Below are positions 34,431-46,231 of a DNA stretch of 64,000 nucleotides, one piece after another. The first letter of the stretch is position 1. Every line of letters begins with the position of its first letter. The position numbers and the translations under genes were made by a program. Below the pieces are notes generated by a model. It made no database searches. It saw only the letters and a program-made list of their open reading frames with translations, and had not been told where the DNA came from. This DNA comes from Siderastrea siderea (Eukaryota > Cnidaria > Anthozoa > Scleractinia > Rhizangiidae): NCBI GenBank assembly GCA_964030785.1, contig OZ034970.1:16799911-16863910 (forward strand), given 5' to 3'.

Positions 34431-37405
34431 TTATATTACTTGCATCTTTTTGTGCTTTTGACTTGAATCTGTGCAACAAATTTGTCATTAAACAAGAATT
34501 TAAATCTCAGTATGTATATAATAAACATGATACACCATGGAAAGTCTATGGGTACAGTATTTACGCACTCGTTGGTTGGTATCAGAAATCTCCGATACTT
34601 GACCAACTCGTGCGTAAATACCATACGCACACACCTTCCATGAAGTATTCTATATGTTCAAGATATTGTCACACAGTCACACTTTTCGTCACTCTCGCAC
34701 GTATGTCGTGAATCTGATTTGTTTTGAGACTTGGATTAAGGCGTTTTTTAGCAAGGAACTGATATTTTGTTGCATGGTTGGCATTTATGGGGGTGCTTCA
34801 CAAAATGGGGTATCAATTCTATGAGAGGCGCAATAAGTAAGAGCCGATAACAAAGATAAGCTGAGTCATCACAATTTAGACAATACGTCATCCAGTAACG
34901 CTACAGTCAAAATATTGTGTCACACAGTCACACTTTTCGTCACGCCACTTGGTATAAATACGAGATCGCACTAACATTTCTTAACCCGGGGGGTGGGATG
35001 GGTCAGGAGGGCCAGTTAAAATGCCCATTGGGCTTTCTTGTTTAGAATAGTTTTCAAAATTTAGTTGGGGAAAGTAAGCGGTGAGCGGCTAATCTCTCAT
35101 GGAACCTACCGTTAGTTTCGTACAAGAGAATATTCGATGGAAGCGAAATCGATGATGACACTTGTGTTTCCGCACCGTCTTGTTTGTTAAATTGGCGAGT
35201 GGATTAGCTGCGAGCTGTACAGCAGTCACGTTTCGCTTATTTATACTTGGAAACAGGTGTGCGACAAACGTTTCAAAGTTGAATGCTAGAATTAGATAAT
35301 TCAACGCAAATAAAATTGTCATTGAGAGAAAGCCCTTGAACAATTCAGGAGTTTTTTTTTTCTTGTACTCCACGACGCAATTTTGGTCTTTCTCTGACCG
35401 CCTAACTGATGCAGGTGATAAACAAAAATACTGTCAATGTTTCTTTTTGCATCTCATTCTGTAACGAATTGATAGCATGAGATGAGACAGTTATGGCATT
35501 TCTGGGTTTGCATGCTTTCCTCCAGCGTGGTCTAAAACATCCATGGAAATAAATTCAACCAAAACTGCTATAACCTAATGGCAACAATACCTACGCACAA
35601 AATACGACTTTTATTATCAATAATCCAGTTATGTTTTAACAAGATCATTTCGCAGTTCAGTTCTTTGAACCTGATCCCAGTTTTTAACCCAACTTCAGAA
35701 AATTCTATCTGATTCTATACAGTCAATCAGCGCAAACTGGATTGCTCAAAGCGCTACTGTTCTACTTTGCGACTAAAAAACTCCGAGAGCAAACTTCATA
35801 AGAAGCAAAAAGCACGAAATCATGATAAAGTGTAAAATACGATCAATTCTTCAACTACCCAGACGAAAGGACAAAGCCGAATCCGCCATAATGTTTCCCT
35901 TCAGCGTCCGAGTTATGTTGGAATATGCAACATATGCGGACGCGCAGGAGGCATATCCGCTGACTTGAACTCATTCTCCTTCCCAGAGCTTAAGACCTGT
36001 TCGGTCAGCGGTGGAATCGTAGGGCTCTGGTATCAGCCATTACCAGATGTCGTGAAATTCACGACATCCGGTAGCGCATGTCTAATTCGTTAAGGTGTTA
36101 TTGCGCCTGCTCTATTCTCGTCCGTGGAGCTCTGGGCATAACATTTCTGACAACAACCGAGAAATTTGAATTCCTATCGATCGAGTCCTAGTGTTATATT
36201 GACAAAAAGCTGTACGGAACCCTCTAAATCTCCTGCAATTAGCGGAAAACCTGGATCTTTAAAAGGAACAAACTTAAGAAGCTGCCTTTCGTGCCGTAGT
36301 TATTCAGAAAAACGATTGTCCCTGAATTTTGCTCACGGGTTTTGGATTTGTATCTTGCCTGACTAAATGTATTGCATTAGCGTTATACATAATTTTACAG
36401 TTATTTTATTACATTCGTGTGTTTGTGAGAATATCAACTGTGTACTTATCGTTTCGCCACTAAAGGCTACACTCTATTACGTTTTACCCCATCGAACATT
36501 TCCTTAAGCATTTGGCACCCAAGTTTTAAACATCGACATTAAGAGGTCATTACAAAAGTTGATGAGACAGTTACATGTAAGTTTATTAGGCGGCCGTCGT
36601 GCGCGTGCGCACGTCACGCCGACTCGTAAAATGGAGGTTTTTTTGTTTTTCATTTTCGTCGTCGTCCGTCAGTTCACTTATTTATTTATTTTATTTATTT
36701 AAATAAGTCCTCTTGGGATCGCGCGGCCTCTGAACAATGGCCTTGCTGTTATAATGACGTAAATGATGACCTCTGAACAACTTGCTGGTCAGTGTTTGGT
36801 TTTCGGCAACGGCTATTTTATTGAATTAAATTCGAAGTCTGAAACCAAGTCGCGCTACAGTCGAGCCATCTTAACACGGCAGTAGCACGACGTTTGTCAC
36901 GGGCCTGGCTTCATATCACAAAGCTTCTACCGGAAGCCTCTTTGTTACTTGTAACCGGAAATAATCGTTATAGTAGATTGTAATCGAAAGTATGGACTCT
37001 GTAAACTGAAACCGGAAGTGATAGTAATGGTAAGAACTTTGTAGACGAGTTTCGCGAATTTTTACGAAGGTGAAATATCTTCCAGAATGTCATTTAACGT
37101 ACAAAAGATACTTTATCCCTTCTCTTCCGGTGTACGTGATCGCAGGGGCGGGGGGACTGTTTACTCTTTAAATGAAAAAGCGTGGACGTCATTTCCCATT
37201 TATTGTAACTTTCGGTCGTGATATTATTGTTTTCGAGCCAATCGGAGAGCAGAATCCTTGTCTGACGTCTCTTCTCTGACTTCCAGTCATTATGTGTGAC
37301 ACACATTTGATTGACAGCACCAAATTTTGATGACGTCATCATTCCAACTGTTTAAAAAACGGAATTTGTGTCACGTGGTTGGCTTCCACCAGTCAGAAGC
37401 CGAGT
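34431..37405. other. intergenic
   Basis: Holds a piece of the GC-rich family at 34995-35040 and a short perfect hairpin, ATGTCGTGAA-ATT-CACGACAT, at about 36046-36070. A TTTATTTATTT-rich tract lies at 36680. No gene recognised. Confidence 0.4.
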
Positions 37406-37879
37406 TACAGTTGACTCCCGGTAACTCGAACCCTCGGTAACTCTAAGCTCGGGCTAACTCGAATCAAAACTGATTTCCCCTGGATTTGCCCGTACATTTA
37501 TTGTAATTTTATCCTCAATAACTCGAACCCTCGATAACTCGAACCTCCCGCTAACTCGGACTGAAATCCTATTCCCCGCAGGTCATTTTCTTTATCATTT
37601 AAGTGTAATGAGACAAAACCTTCTCCAGAACACTGAATTTATTTTGAACCATTTCGAAAAGCTTAGCAGCATTGTAGTTTTGAAGTGTCTAATTGTCTCT
37701 TGTGTAAATTTCTTACGTTTCTTGGTGTTTTGGTACACAAAACGTGTCAGTTCTTCCGGTGAAAATACATGTGATAAGTGTTGTCAGCGGGAATCCTATC
37801 CCCCGGTAACTCGAACTCCTGATAACTCGAACCTTTTTTAATTTCCCTTAAAGGTTCGAGTTGTAGGGAGTCAACTGTA
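37406..37879. mobile_element. pogo/Tigger-like MITE
   Basis: A 470-bp element (37408-37877) with TA duplications (37406-37407, 37878-37879) and termini CAGTTGACTCCC / GGGAGTCAACTG. Sub-terminal direct repeats of (A/T)AACTCGAACC occur at both ends in inverted orientation. The CAGTTGACTC ends and TA target fit the pogo/Tigger branch of Tc1/mariner. No transposase. Confidence 0.75.
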
Positions 37880-38273
37880 TCTCGTTTGCATATTTTGGTT
37901 TTGGGAGCCAAGGATACTACTATCGCCCCATTACAGGTACTCTGACATTATAACACTGACGTCCTTAAAACTTTTAACATGTTCTAAGGTTCCTTCCAGA
38001 GTCCCTAGAGTGTAAGTAGCAAGTGTAGTATCCCTTGAATGTGTACAGGCTTGTTCTTGCAGAGAGCTAACACTAGAACTTATAACGTCATTAATCGAAA
38101 TTAATCTGGAAGGTATTTCATGGCAGGTATATTGAAATCAGACAGTGTGGCATCCCCTTTCTCTACTAAATGTCAATCAGCTTGTTTGGAATTTAATGTT
38201 TTTTTGTTTTGTTTTTTTTTTTTGGTGTAAAGGATTATGTTAATTTTTTCATCATTTATTTACTTTTATTCAG

Positions 38274-38534
38274 AAAATTCCTCCTCTACGTGGACGTTCG
38301 CCAACAAATGCTGAGTGCATCTTTACTCAAGATTCAATGAAGCAAGAAGACGCCTACGACAAAGCAATAGAACTGATTTTGAAAGACCCGAAACACATCT
38401 TCTGTGAAATCATCTGGTGGTTGTTTTCAGGATATTCTTTGATATGCTGGGAGGCCTCAGATGATACAGCGACCACTTTTGAAGGGGTATTAGGAAACCA
38501 TGTCTTGTTCTTTAGTGAGGTGCTCTTCAAATAA
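38274..38534 (+). other. exon-like open frame of unknown family
   Basis: After a good acceptor (TTTACTTTTATTCAG at 38259-38273), 86 codons stay open to TAA at 38532-38534. The start reads KIPPLRGRSPTNAE, followed by a hydrophilic helix-like part (KQEDAYDKAIELILKDP). Later residues are hydrophobic and unlike any family I know. A second acceptor-like TTGTTTTCAG lies at 38421. It may be a chance frame. Confidence 0.22.
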
Positions 38535-41500
38535 AAAGATAATGTTCCCCTGCCACGGTACTAAAACATTGGAAACATGGACTTGCATCTACTAAAACAT
38601 GAAAAACATGGAAAACGTTTGATGTGGCAAAATTTGCTAGATGATAAGAAAGCTAAGAAAATGCAAGCTTTCCTTCAGGCCTTTTATTTTGGCGTGAGTT
38701 ATATCTGTTTTTTTTTTATCCCTCACCTAAAAGCTTTGATAACATTCTTTTAGAGTAAAGGAAAGTGGTCAAGGTATTGCCCACTTTGGTTGCCATTGCA
38801 AGAACGCAAATTTATAGGTGAGAGTAATTTTTACTGCCGATAAAGAATTGCCACTTGTTACTGTTTCTGTTTGGTCTGAAAGCTAGTTTTGTACTTTTCT
38901 CAATTTTTGTACGTGATTATATACATGTGAAAGTACCACAGTTCAAAGATATTGCATTGATATCCTTTTTAAATGACTGAAGAGACAATCGCCGAGAGAA
39001 TTTGTTAGCATTGTAAACCTATAACTAAAGCTTGTCACACACTAGTTTGCAAGAGCTTGTCAATATTTACTCTGGACCCCTAGTATGTCCGCTTTATGCC
39101 AGTACTTTTTGCTTTAATTTTGCCATTATTATCGTAAGTCGCAATCTCTACTTGTGCTATTCCATACTAATTTACTCATATTTAATCTGTACCCCTGTGA
39201 GAAACTCCCATGTAAGAGTGAGAGGTTGCTCATTGGAAAATTTAAAAGGAACCTTAACAGATACTGGAACGCCATTTTGTGAGCGTCGCTCCAAGTCATT
39301 GTCATCTCTAAGAGGAATCGATTCACTCTGCAAATAACTCTTTCCATACAGAACCGATTCTGTCCTCAAATAGCCCTTTCCATGTTGTTGTTATTGTTGT
39401 TGTTGTTTTTTTTTGGGGGGGGGGGTCTCAATACCCTAAAAGATATTGGGATAAATTGGGATAACTGTAATGAAGCTAATTTAACCCCAAAAAGGTCCGA
39501 GAAGCACCCCACTTTAATGTGAGAGTCTCCACGGAGACGTTAAGGCGGGTTCTTTGTCGTTCACTTCCGAGCAAATTCATTAGTTGGGTAGTGATAAGAC
39601 GGGATTAGGAGGCTCAACGGCCTCATTAGTAGAGTTTTTTTTTTTAGAGTTTTTTTTTATTTACCACCACCAAGCAGTATTTTAACAGCACTAGTGAAGT
39701 TTTTCCTTCGTTTTGTAAGGCAAAATTTCACTTCTCTGGTAAAATATGACAAAAGCGGTTATTCATGTTTCTAGGTGGAAACACGTCTGTAGCAACGCAT
39801 GCTATCACTACAACGATCGATAACTTGCTTTCCAGTGTTACGCTTTTCTGCTTTGTAGTTGTTGTTTTTTATCCGTCAGCAGCAGGAGTTGCCTAAACTC
39901 AGCATGGAGGAATGTTAAACAATAAAAATAAGGAATTTTTCGATCAGAGTAAACTTTGCGTAGTAAATTCTAAATATTCATATTTTATTCATCAGTTTTC
40001 ACAATCTAAAGGTGTTACAACAATTGCAGTTATCGTATCTATTGTAGTTTTGATCAATATTTGTGTTGTGTGATGCTTGATTCTTTAGAATGATGATTTT
40101 GAAGTTTTAAGTAAACTATTGTAGGTTTTTAGTGATCGCAACGTTTTCAACGGTTCGTTTTTGGTTGTGCTTTGATTGAGTTTTGATATTTATTCCTTGG
40201 TACGATTTTGGCGCGAAACGAATGTTTTGCGATGTTTGTTTATAGGTTGCCAGGAAGTTAATCCTTATTTGATGAAATGTTCAATTGTTTTTGTACAGAA
40301 CATCAATCTGCTTGTTTTGGTTTTAACCTTAAGATTTGGCATTCCTGATTGTTTTCCTGGAAATGACTTTTCTATCTTACTTTTAGCATTTTAAGCGAAA
40401 TTCTTTGTATTTCCTGCTGAATTCGTACCATCTAATATTCCTTGCAGTAATTGCTTTTTAGTCGGTTTGTTTTTAAAGGGAAACTTTAATTCACAAGTGT
40501 TGTACAAGACGGTCTATTGTTAGTGGTGCTATGTCAAGTTCTGTTTTGAATGTTAATTTTGCTCTTCAAGATTATTGGTGACGTCCATTTTTTAATTTAT
40601 TGAAAAAGGCGGACCCTAGATTTGAAGAAGAAGCTTTAATTCTATATTTAACTTACGTAATGATATTCAACTTGCGATTTTACTTGTACTTAGGTAGAGT
40701 GTGTTGAATTTCAATCAATAAAATTATTCTTCGTAATTTTTATATTGCGCCCTTGAGAACGATGCTCAAAATTTAGGAAGAACTAGAATTTTTAACTTGC
40801 GTTACTCGTCGAAGCTTTTTATGTTAATCACCTTCGTGCGCATACGTACTTTCGCAATAGATCTACTGCACAAGGCCTTACGTTAGCCTAAATTTCAGTT
40901 TGACAAGTAACTGACATGAGATTGACAGTTCTCGGCTGGTGAAGATAAAAGAATGAGAGCGAAAAATTCCTGTGTGATTCGAAGCTGGCCTCTGTACTGC
41001 AAAGTTCAACAGTTTGTATTAGACAGTCGAGATTAAAAAAAGAAAACAATTCGTTTTAGTTTGTTGTTGGTCTGCAAAAGCTAATCCCCTTAACAGACCA
41101 TTTCAGCAGTAGTGATTATCAGCCAGGTCTTTTCAAGCATGTTCTTTAGTGTTTTATTGACTTTACATGTCGTTGTTAATTATTGTAAATTGCACTCGTG
41201 TTAGTTGCCAATTACTCATATTTTCTCTGGACCTCTGGCATGTTCGCATGAGACCAGTTGTTATCACCCAGGCGTGGTCAAGTGTGTACTGCTCAGCGTA
41301 CTGCTCAGGATTGTTTGTATTATTTAAGTTAAATCACGACAGATAGGAGAAGCAGGCTTGTATGAAGGCAAAACCTAGCCTGAGTGCAGACGTCTGCTAG
41401 CCTTTGCAACATCCGTTGAATTTGCTGGGGAATTCATTCGAAAAATCAAGTTATTATCTTACATCTTACAATAGCAGAAATGGTCAAAATATTTTCACAA

Positions 41501-41987
41501 GCGGAATCGCCATAAGCTTTTTTCCCACGCTTTAATACATACTACTTGAAGAACTTAATAGCACACAGGGGTTCGAACGCACGAAACGCCCTAATAAAAG
41601 TAATTTTGCGAAGATGCGAGCTACACAAGGGCATATAATAGGAGCATTATGAGGTCACGTACGTACACTGAGAAATCTCACTTCAATATTGAGTCGCCGG
41701 AGACAACGGTGTATAGGGCGTGCATAGATCGGTCTGTAGGTCGTCCGACTGTTTCTCCGGTTTCGTGGTTCTTACATCAACAACACTGCAGGTTAGAAAT
41801 AGTGGTGCGTAGATTTTTTGACAGTTTATATATAGCCGCGTTTTAAGACGAAAGGGGTGACGTTTCGAAACTTTTGAGAGAAACTCTTCTGTGGGCGCTG
41901 CTCGATTTGATTTTACCCGTAAGGGTACCATTTTAACAAGAAGTGACCTTTAATGTCAAGTATTTCATAGCTTCTACACAGATTGTG
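38535..41987. other. intergenic, few features
   Basis: A poly-G/T tract at 39395-39425 and several A/T runs. A loosely repeated phrase (TACTC..ATTTACTCTGGACCCCT) occurs at about 39067 and 41213. A piece reading GACGTTTCGAAACTTTTGAGAG at about 41860 resembles Penelope-element terminal sequence. No gene is supported. Confidence 0.4.
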
Positions 41988-42058
41988 GGGGCGCGGTGGT
42001 GTAGTAGTTAGCGCGTTGGACTTCAGATCTAAAGGTTGGTGGTTCAGGTATATCCAGG
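41988..42058 (+). repeat. tRNA-like SINE head / tRNA pseudogene
   Basis: GGTGTAGTAGTTAGCGCG resembles an A box and D arm. TTGGA-CTTCAGA-TCTAA forms a five-pair anticodon stem with loop CTTCAGA. The T arm is damaged (GGTTCAGGTAT in place of GGTTCGANTCC) and the acceptor stem does not close, so this is not a functional tRNA. Confidence 0.5.
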
Positions 42059-42539
42059 TGTATAAACGTAAATAATAGCTTTATTTGCATGACCATATGT
42101 AGTGACAGTACTGCAAAAGCTAAGTAATGATTAGATTTTTCTAATATTAGATTACTATCGGTGTATTTGGTTAAAGACCTGTTTTCTCAAAGTTGAATAC
42201 TTGGGACATTTTAGGAGTAAGTGAATTTTGTCCTCTGTATCATTTAGTTTGCATGTCAGGCGTAATCTATTTTCCCTAGATATTTTTTTACATCTATCGA
42301 CCTAACTCGATCCTAAGTTTGTGATTACCTATTCTTAATTCGATTAAAGCTTTCCTTTCATTTGCTATCGTTGTAAATTCTAGATAGCGCGAGGTAAGAT
42401 ATACTTTCGTTTCATAACATTAATAGTTGTACAATCTTAGTGCCATCTAAGACGTCAATATTAAAATTATTAAGTCCATATATGAGACTAAAACATTTTA
42501 ATGTGAACAGAATAAAAAATACAAAATTTTTGGATTTAT

Positions 42540-42620
42540 CAAACGAGTTGATAAGGTAAACTGGCCACCGTAAAGAGATTGAAAGCTGGCGTTTCGAGCC
42601 CCCCCCCCCCCCCCCCTCCT
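42540..42620. repeat. Penelope terminal-sequence remnant and poly-C tract
   Basis: GATAAGGTAAACTGGCCACCGTAAAGAGATTGAAAGCTGGCGTTTCGAG-type sequence, followed by a run of about 19 C (42599-42617). A close relative occurs at 57381-57416. GAAAGCT-GACGTTTCGAG is typical of Penelope-like element termini. Confidence 0.4.
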
Positions 42621-42872
42621 CTTTTCGTTTGCGTTTACAGGTGCAATATAACACATGAATAGCAAGCATTAAACAATATTAATTATGAAGTGGGAAAAAG
42701 ACAACGAATGATCATTCATGAAACAAATCGCAAATCTTGTATGTTGAAGTTAATTCTGATTACCCTCGTTCTTGGTGTGTTTTTGCGCTTTTCGTGAACT
42801 AATTTCGACGTTTATAGACCCATTTGGCCCCGCTTCACATGTAGTGGTGTCTAACTTAGTCCTGTAATCGGC

Positions 42873-43181
42873 CTAAACTGGGCCCCCTTCTGCGTCGTCA
42901 TCGAATTCGCTTGCTAATGGATAGACTGAAGCTGGTGTGACGCTCATAACCAATTTGCTCACTTGTCTGGGAGTGGCGGGAACCAGAACCCTGGTTTTCC
43001 TTGATTCAGGACGTTCCGCATCGTGGTCTGTTTTGGACTGTATTTTCAGTCGTTTCCAGTATCTCTGAATGTGATTGAGATAACGTTTCATTCCGCTTGT
43101 ATTTTGTGCGTTGAATTCGTTTACGATTTCGTCCCAAGCCTTTGTCTTTTTTGTAAGTGCAGTGCAAACAAGTAACTCCAC
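42873..43181 (-). pseudogene. Myb/SANT-like DNA-binding domain fragment
   Basis: A minus-strand frame with KAWDEIVNEFNAQ, then YLNHIQRYWKRLK, then KTDHDAERPESRKT. This follows the Myb/SANT-like domain of proteins that accompany PIF/Harbinger transposons (W..I...FN ... W..LK ... A..R....KTGG), with KTGGGP altered to KTRVLVP. No start codon suitable for a full protein and no transposase nearby. Likely a lone exon or transposon relic. Confidence 0.45.
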
Positions 43182-43359
43182 AGATAATACATTTACTGCA
43201 TGATTTATCGTTGTTTAGACATTTAAGACATTGTTTAACCCTCGTCAATAAAAACCATGGTTCGTTCGCGTTTCAGTGACATATTTTGGCCATGGTGACT
43301 ACTAAACCGAAGATCATCCTTTACCACAGGTTATAATTAACTTAGATTTAGATTTTTAT

Positions 43360-45094
43360 AGTTACCCTATAGTATCCTCCATAGGCACATACAACTACAA
43401 CCTGGCCAAATTTTTAAGCAAGCTTCTCCAACCCCACATCCCATCCGATTTCATCGACTCCACCCCTTTTGTTAAGGAAATCAATAATCTGTCAATGCAG
43501 GGCAACTTTATGGTTTCCTTTGATGTTAAAAGTCTTTTCATCAATCTCCCTTTAAATGGAGGTATTGATCTGGCCGTTAAATACATTTCTGAGGGTAATC
43601 CTGGACTAAACGTAGTAAAAATGAGCTTGAGAGGCTTTTCGCTTTTGTTACCAATAAAACCCACTTTACGTTAAGGGCAAATTCTACGACCAGGTGGATG
43701 GCGTAGCTATGGGATCCCCCCTTCGCCCCTGTTCTCGCCAATCTCTTCGTGGGGCACCATGAAAAGATATGGTTGAAGGAGTACGGGGATTCAGAGGTAT
43801 TATTTTACCGCAGTTACGTTGGCTCTCTCTATGTTCACTCTGAAGATGATGCCACCATTTTCTTTCATTTCATCAATGACCAACACCCCAACATACACTT
43901 CACAATGGAGAAGGAGACTGACCATGTTCTACCTTTCCTAGACTGATGTTCTAATCAACAGCACACCTCACTGTCACCACCATTTACCAAAAAAAAAAAC
44001 ATTCACAGGTCTGCTCACCAGTTAACTTAGTTTCTCCCCCTTTACCTACACTTTCCTAGACTGATGTTCTAAATCAACAGCACCGACCCACACCTCACTG
44101 TCACCACCATTTACCGGAAAAAAAAACATTCACAGGTCTGCTCACCAGTTAACTTAGTTTCTCCCCCTTTACCTACACTTTCCTAGACTGATGTTCTAAT
44201 CAACAGCACCGACTCACACCTCACTGTCACCACCATTTACCGAAAAAAAAAACATTCACAGGTCTGCTCACCAGTTAACTTAGTTTCTCCCCCTTTACCT
44301 ACACTTTCCTAGACTGATGTTCTAATCGATAGTACCGACCCACACCTCACTGTCACCACCATTTACCGGAAAAAAAAAACATTCACAGGTCTGCTCACCA
44401 GTTAACTTAGTTTCTCCCCCTTTACCTACAAAATGGAATTACTCAAAACACTGATTGATAGGACTTTTAAGATAAACAACATTTGGACGGGTTTCCATGA
44501 TGACCTACAAAAAATGTCTGTCATTTTACAGAAGAACCTATTCCCTGACAACCATATCAAAAAATGCATTTCTCAATTTATTTTAAAGTCAGTTAAGGGA
44601 AGTAAAACACAACCCCATTCAGGAGTCAAACCTCAGAACACACCTGAGTTCCATTACAAAATCCCTTACATTGGCCACTCCTCGGTTATTGCACAAAATA
44701 AGATACGCAAACTCGCTAATCGGTTTTGTAAACCCATTGATGTCAAACTAGTTTTCACTACTTTCAAAATTAAGAATTTATTCAACTTGAAAGATGTTTT
44801 CCCCGAAGGGCTTCGCACGCGTGTGGTACGCGTGTAATGCTTGTTATGTTGGTGAAACCAGGCGACATTTCTCCACACGTGAGCGCTAGCACTTATTTTC
44901 GGGCACATCTTCTCAGGTATTTAGGCATCTGCAGTGTTCAGAGTCTTGTCGAACATCAAGTTCACCGGATTGAGATCCTGGACTCTGCGGCTACTAATTT
45001 TCAGGTTGAACTTAAAGAATCTATGTATACAAAATGGAAGAAACCCGACCTTAATCAACAAATGAAACACATAAACCTGAAACTTTCCTTGTAA
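43360..45094 (+). mobile_element. Penelope-like retroelement, degenerate (RT + GIY-YIG)
   Basis: The RT begins with IVSSIGTYNYNLAKFL (43363), then SFDVKSLFINLPL (motif A) and DGVAMGSP (about 43700), with a frame jump after it. FYRSYVGSLYV follows, where the family has YVDD, so both catalytic aspartates are lost. Next come a tandemly repeated segment (43925-44430) and the C-terminal RT (KTLIDRTFKINNIW, ILQKNLFP, IPYIGHSSV). The GIY-YIG endonuclease (CNACYVGETRRHFSTRE at about 44839) follows, ending with QQMKHINLKLSL and TAA at 45092. Several frameshifts and stops. Penelope elements prime at cut chromosome ends; this copy is inactive. Confidence 0.85.
43925..44430 (+). repeat. four tandem copies of a ~126-bp RT segment
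   Basis: Units start at the CTAGACTGATGTTCTAA sites at 43938, 44056, 44183 and 44309 (spacings 118, 127 and 126). Each contains CACTGTCACCACCATTTACC, an A-run of 8-10 and ACATTCACAGGTCTGCTCACC, and ends in TTTACCTACA. One unit corresponds to the single RT segment FLD..IYRK.TFTGLLT..LSF.PFTY of an intact element. Confidence 0.85.
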
Positions 45095-45545
45095 GTCCCT
45101 CTACGTCATATATTTAAACTTTTATGTACACAATATTGTAAAAGCAATGTAACGAATTGATTGTTATCGTGCGTGATAAATTCAATGGTGATTTCAAAAT
45201 ATGCTGCAATGATGATGACGGATGTACCTTCAAAACATGTCTGGAAAACCAATTAAGCTGTTTTTGAGAATAGCTCAAATTTCCTTTTAATAACAGGCTC
45301 TTCAAGTGCTGGACCTAATACCAATTTGCTGGCATGAGTTTATTAACCGCGGTCTCAACCTTGTTCAACTAATCGGCCCAAACATTTTAGCATCCCAGCA
45401 GTAATTATTTTTGACGCGCGTGCAGCATTAAGCAAAACTAGTTGAAGGGTAATCAATATAAATCAAGAACCTTGTTGGCTTTAAAAATATCCACGGATAT
45501 TTGTCCTTGGACACTATGAGCAGATTATTTAAACGAAGACTATGT

Positions 45546-46231
45546 TAGACCTACGGTGGTTTCAAAGGGACATACATTTCTCCCACTTTTTTGAGGGCTT
45601 GCGACTTACTTGCGACTTACTTGCGACTTACTTGCGACTTACTTGCGACTTACTTGCGACTTACTTGCGACTTACTTGCTACTTACTTGCTACTTACTTG
45701 CGACTTACTTACGACTTACTTGCTACTTACTTGCTACTTACTTGCGACTTACTTGCGACTTACTTGCGACTTACTTGCGACTTACTTGCTACTTACTTGC
45801 GACTTACTTGCGACTTAGCGGCGACTTAGCTGCGCCTTAGTTGCGACTTAATGAACACCACGTGGCAACGGAAGGCCTGGTCGCCTCGTCATAAAAACGG
45901 CTTCTCCAGACGAAGAATCGCATCGGGAGGTGGACCAGGTGACTACGGCTTCTTCTTGCTAAGTCGCAAGTAAGTAGCAAGTAAGTCGCAAGTAAGTAGC
46001 AAGTAAGTCGCAAGTAAGTAGCAAGTAAGTCGCAAGTAAGTAGCAAGTAAGTCGCAAGTAAGTCGCAAGTAAGTCGCAAGTAAGTCGCAAGTAAGTCGCA
46101 AGTAAGTCGCAAGTAAGTAGCAAGTAAGTCGCAGCTAAGTCGCAAGCAAGTCGCAAGCAAGTCGCAAGTAAGTCGCAAGCCCCCCAAAAAGTGGGAGAAA
46201 TGTATGTCCCTTTGAAACCACCGTATAGACC
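45546..46231. mobile_element. foldback element made of an 11-bp minisatellite in inverted orientation
   Basis: A 674-bp element (45552-46225) flanked by TAGACC (45546-45551, 46226-46231). The terminal inverted repeats run about 50 bp from TACGGTGGTTTCAAAGGGAC. Inside, an 11-bp unit (GCGACTTACTT, variant GCTACTTACTT) is repeated about 21 times on the left (45599-45835) and about 20 times as its complement on the right (45957-46177). About 120 bp of unrelated loop separates the arms. Without coding capacity; the long open frames across it are repeat artefacts. Confidence 0.88.

Noticed and set aside
41988..42058. Functional tRNA gene
   Set aside because: T arm damaged and acceptor stem unpaired; better explained as a SINE head.
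43395..43664. 89-codon minus frame
   Set aside because: Antisense of the Penelope RT, which has clear motifs on the plus strand.
45600..46177. CRISPR-like regular repeats
   Set aside because: Units are contiguous without spacers and the DNA is eukaryotic.
45542..46187. Several frames rich in LLATYLRLTCD repeats
   Set aside because: Translations of an 11-bp minisatellite, which gives open frames in all phases; no start, splice or conserved context.
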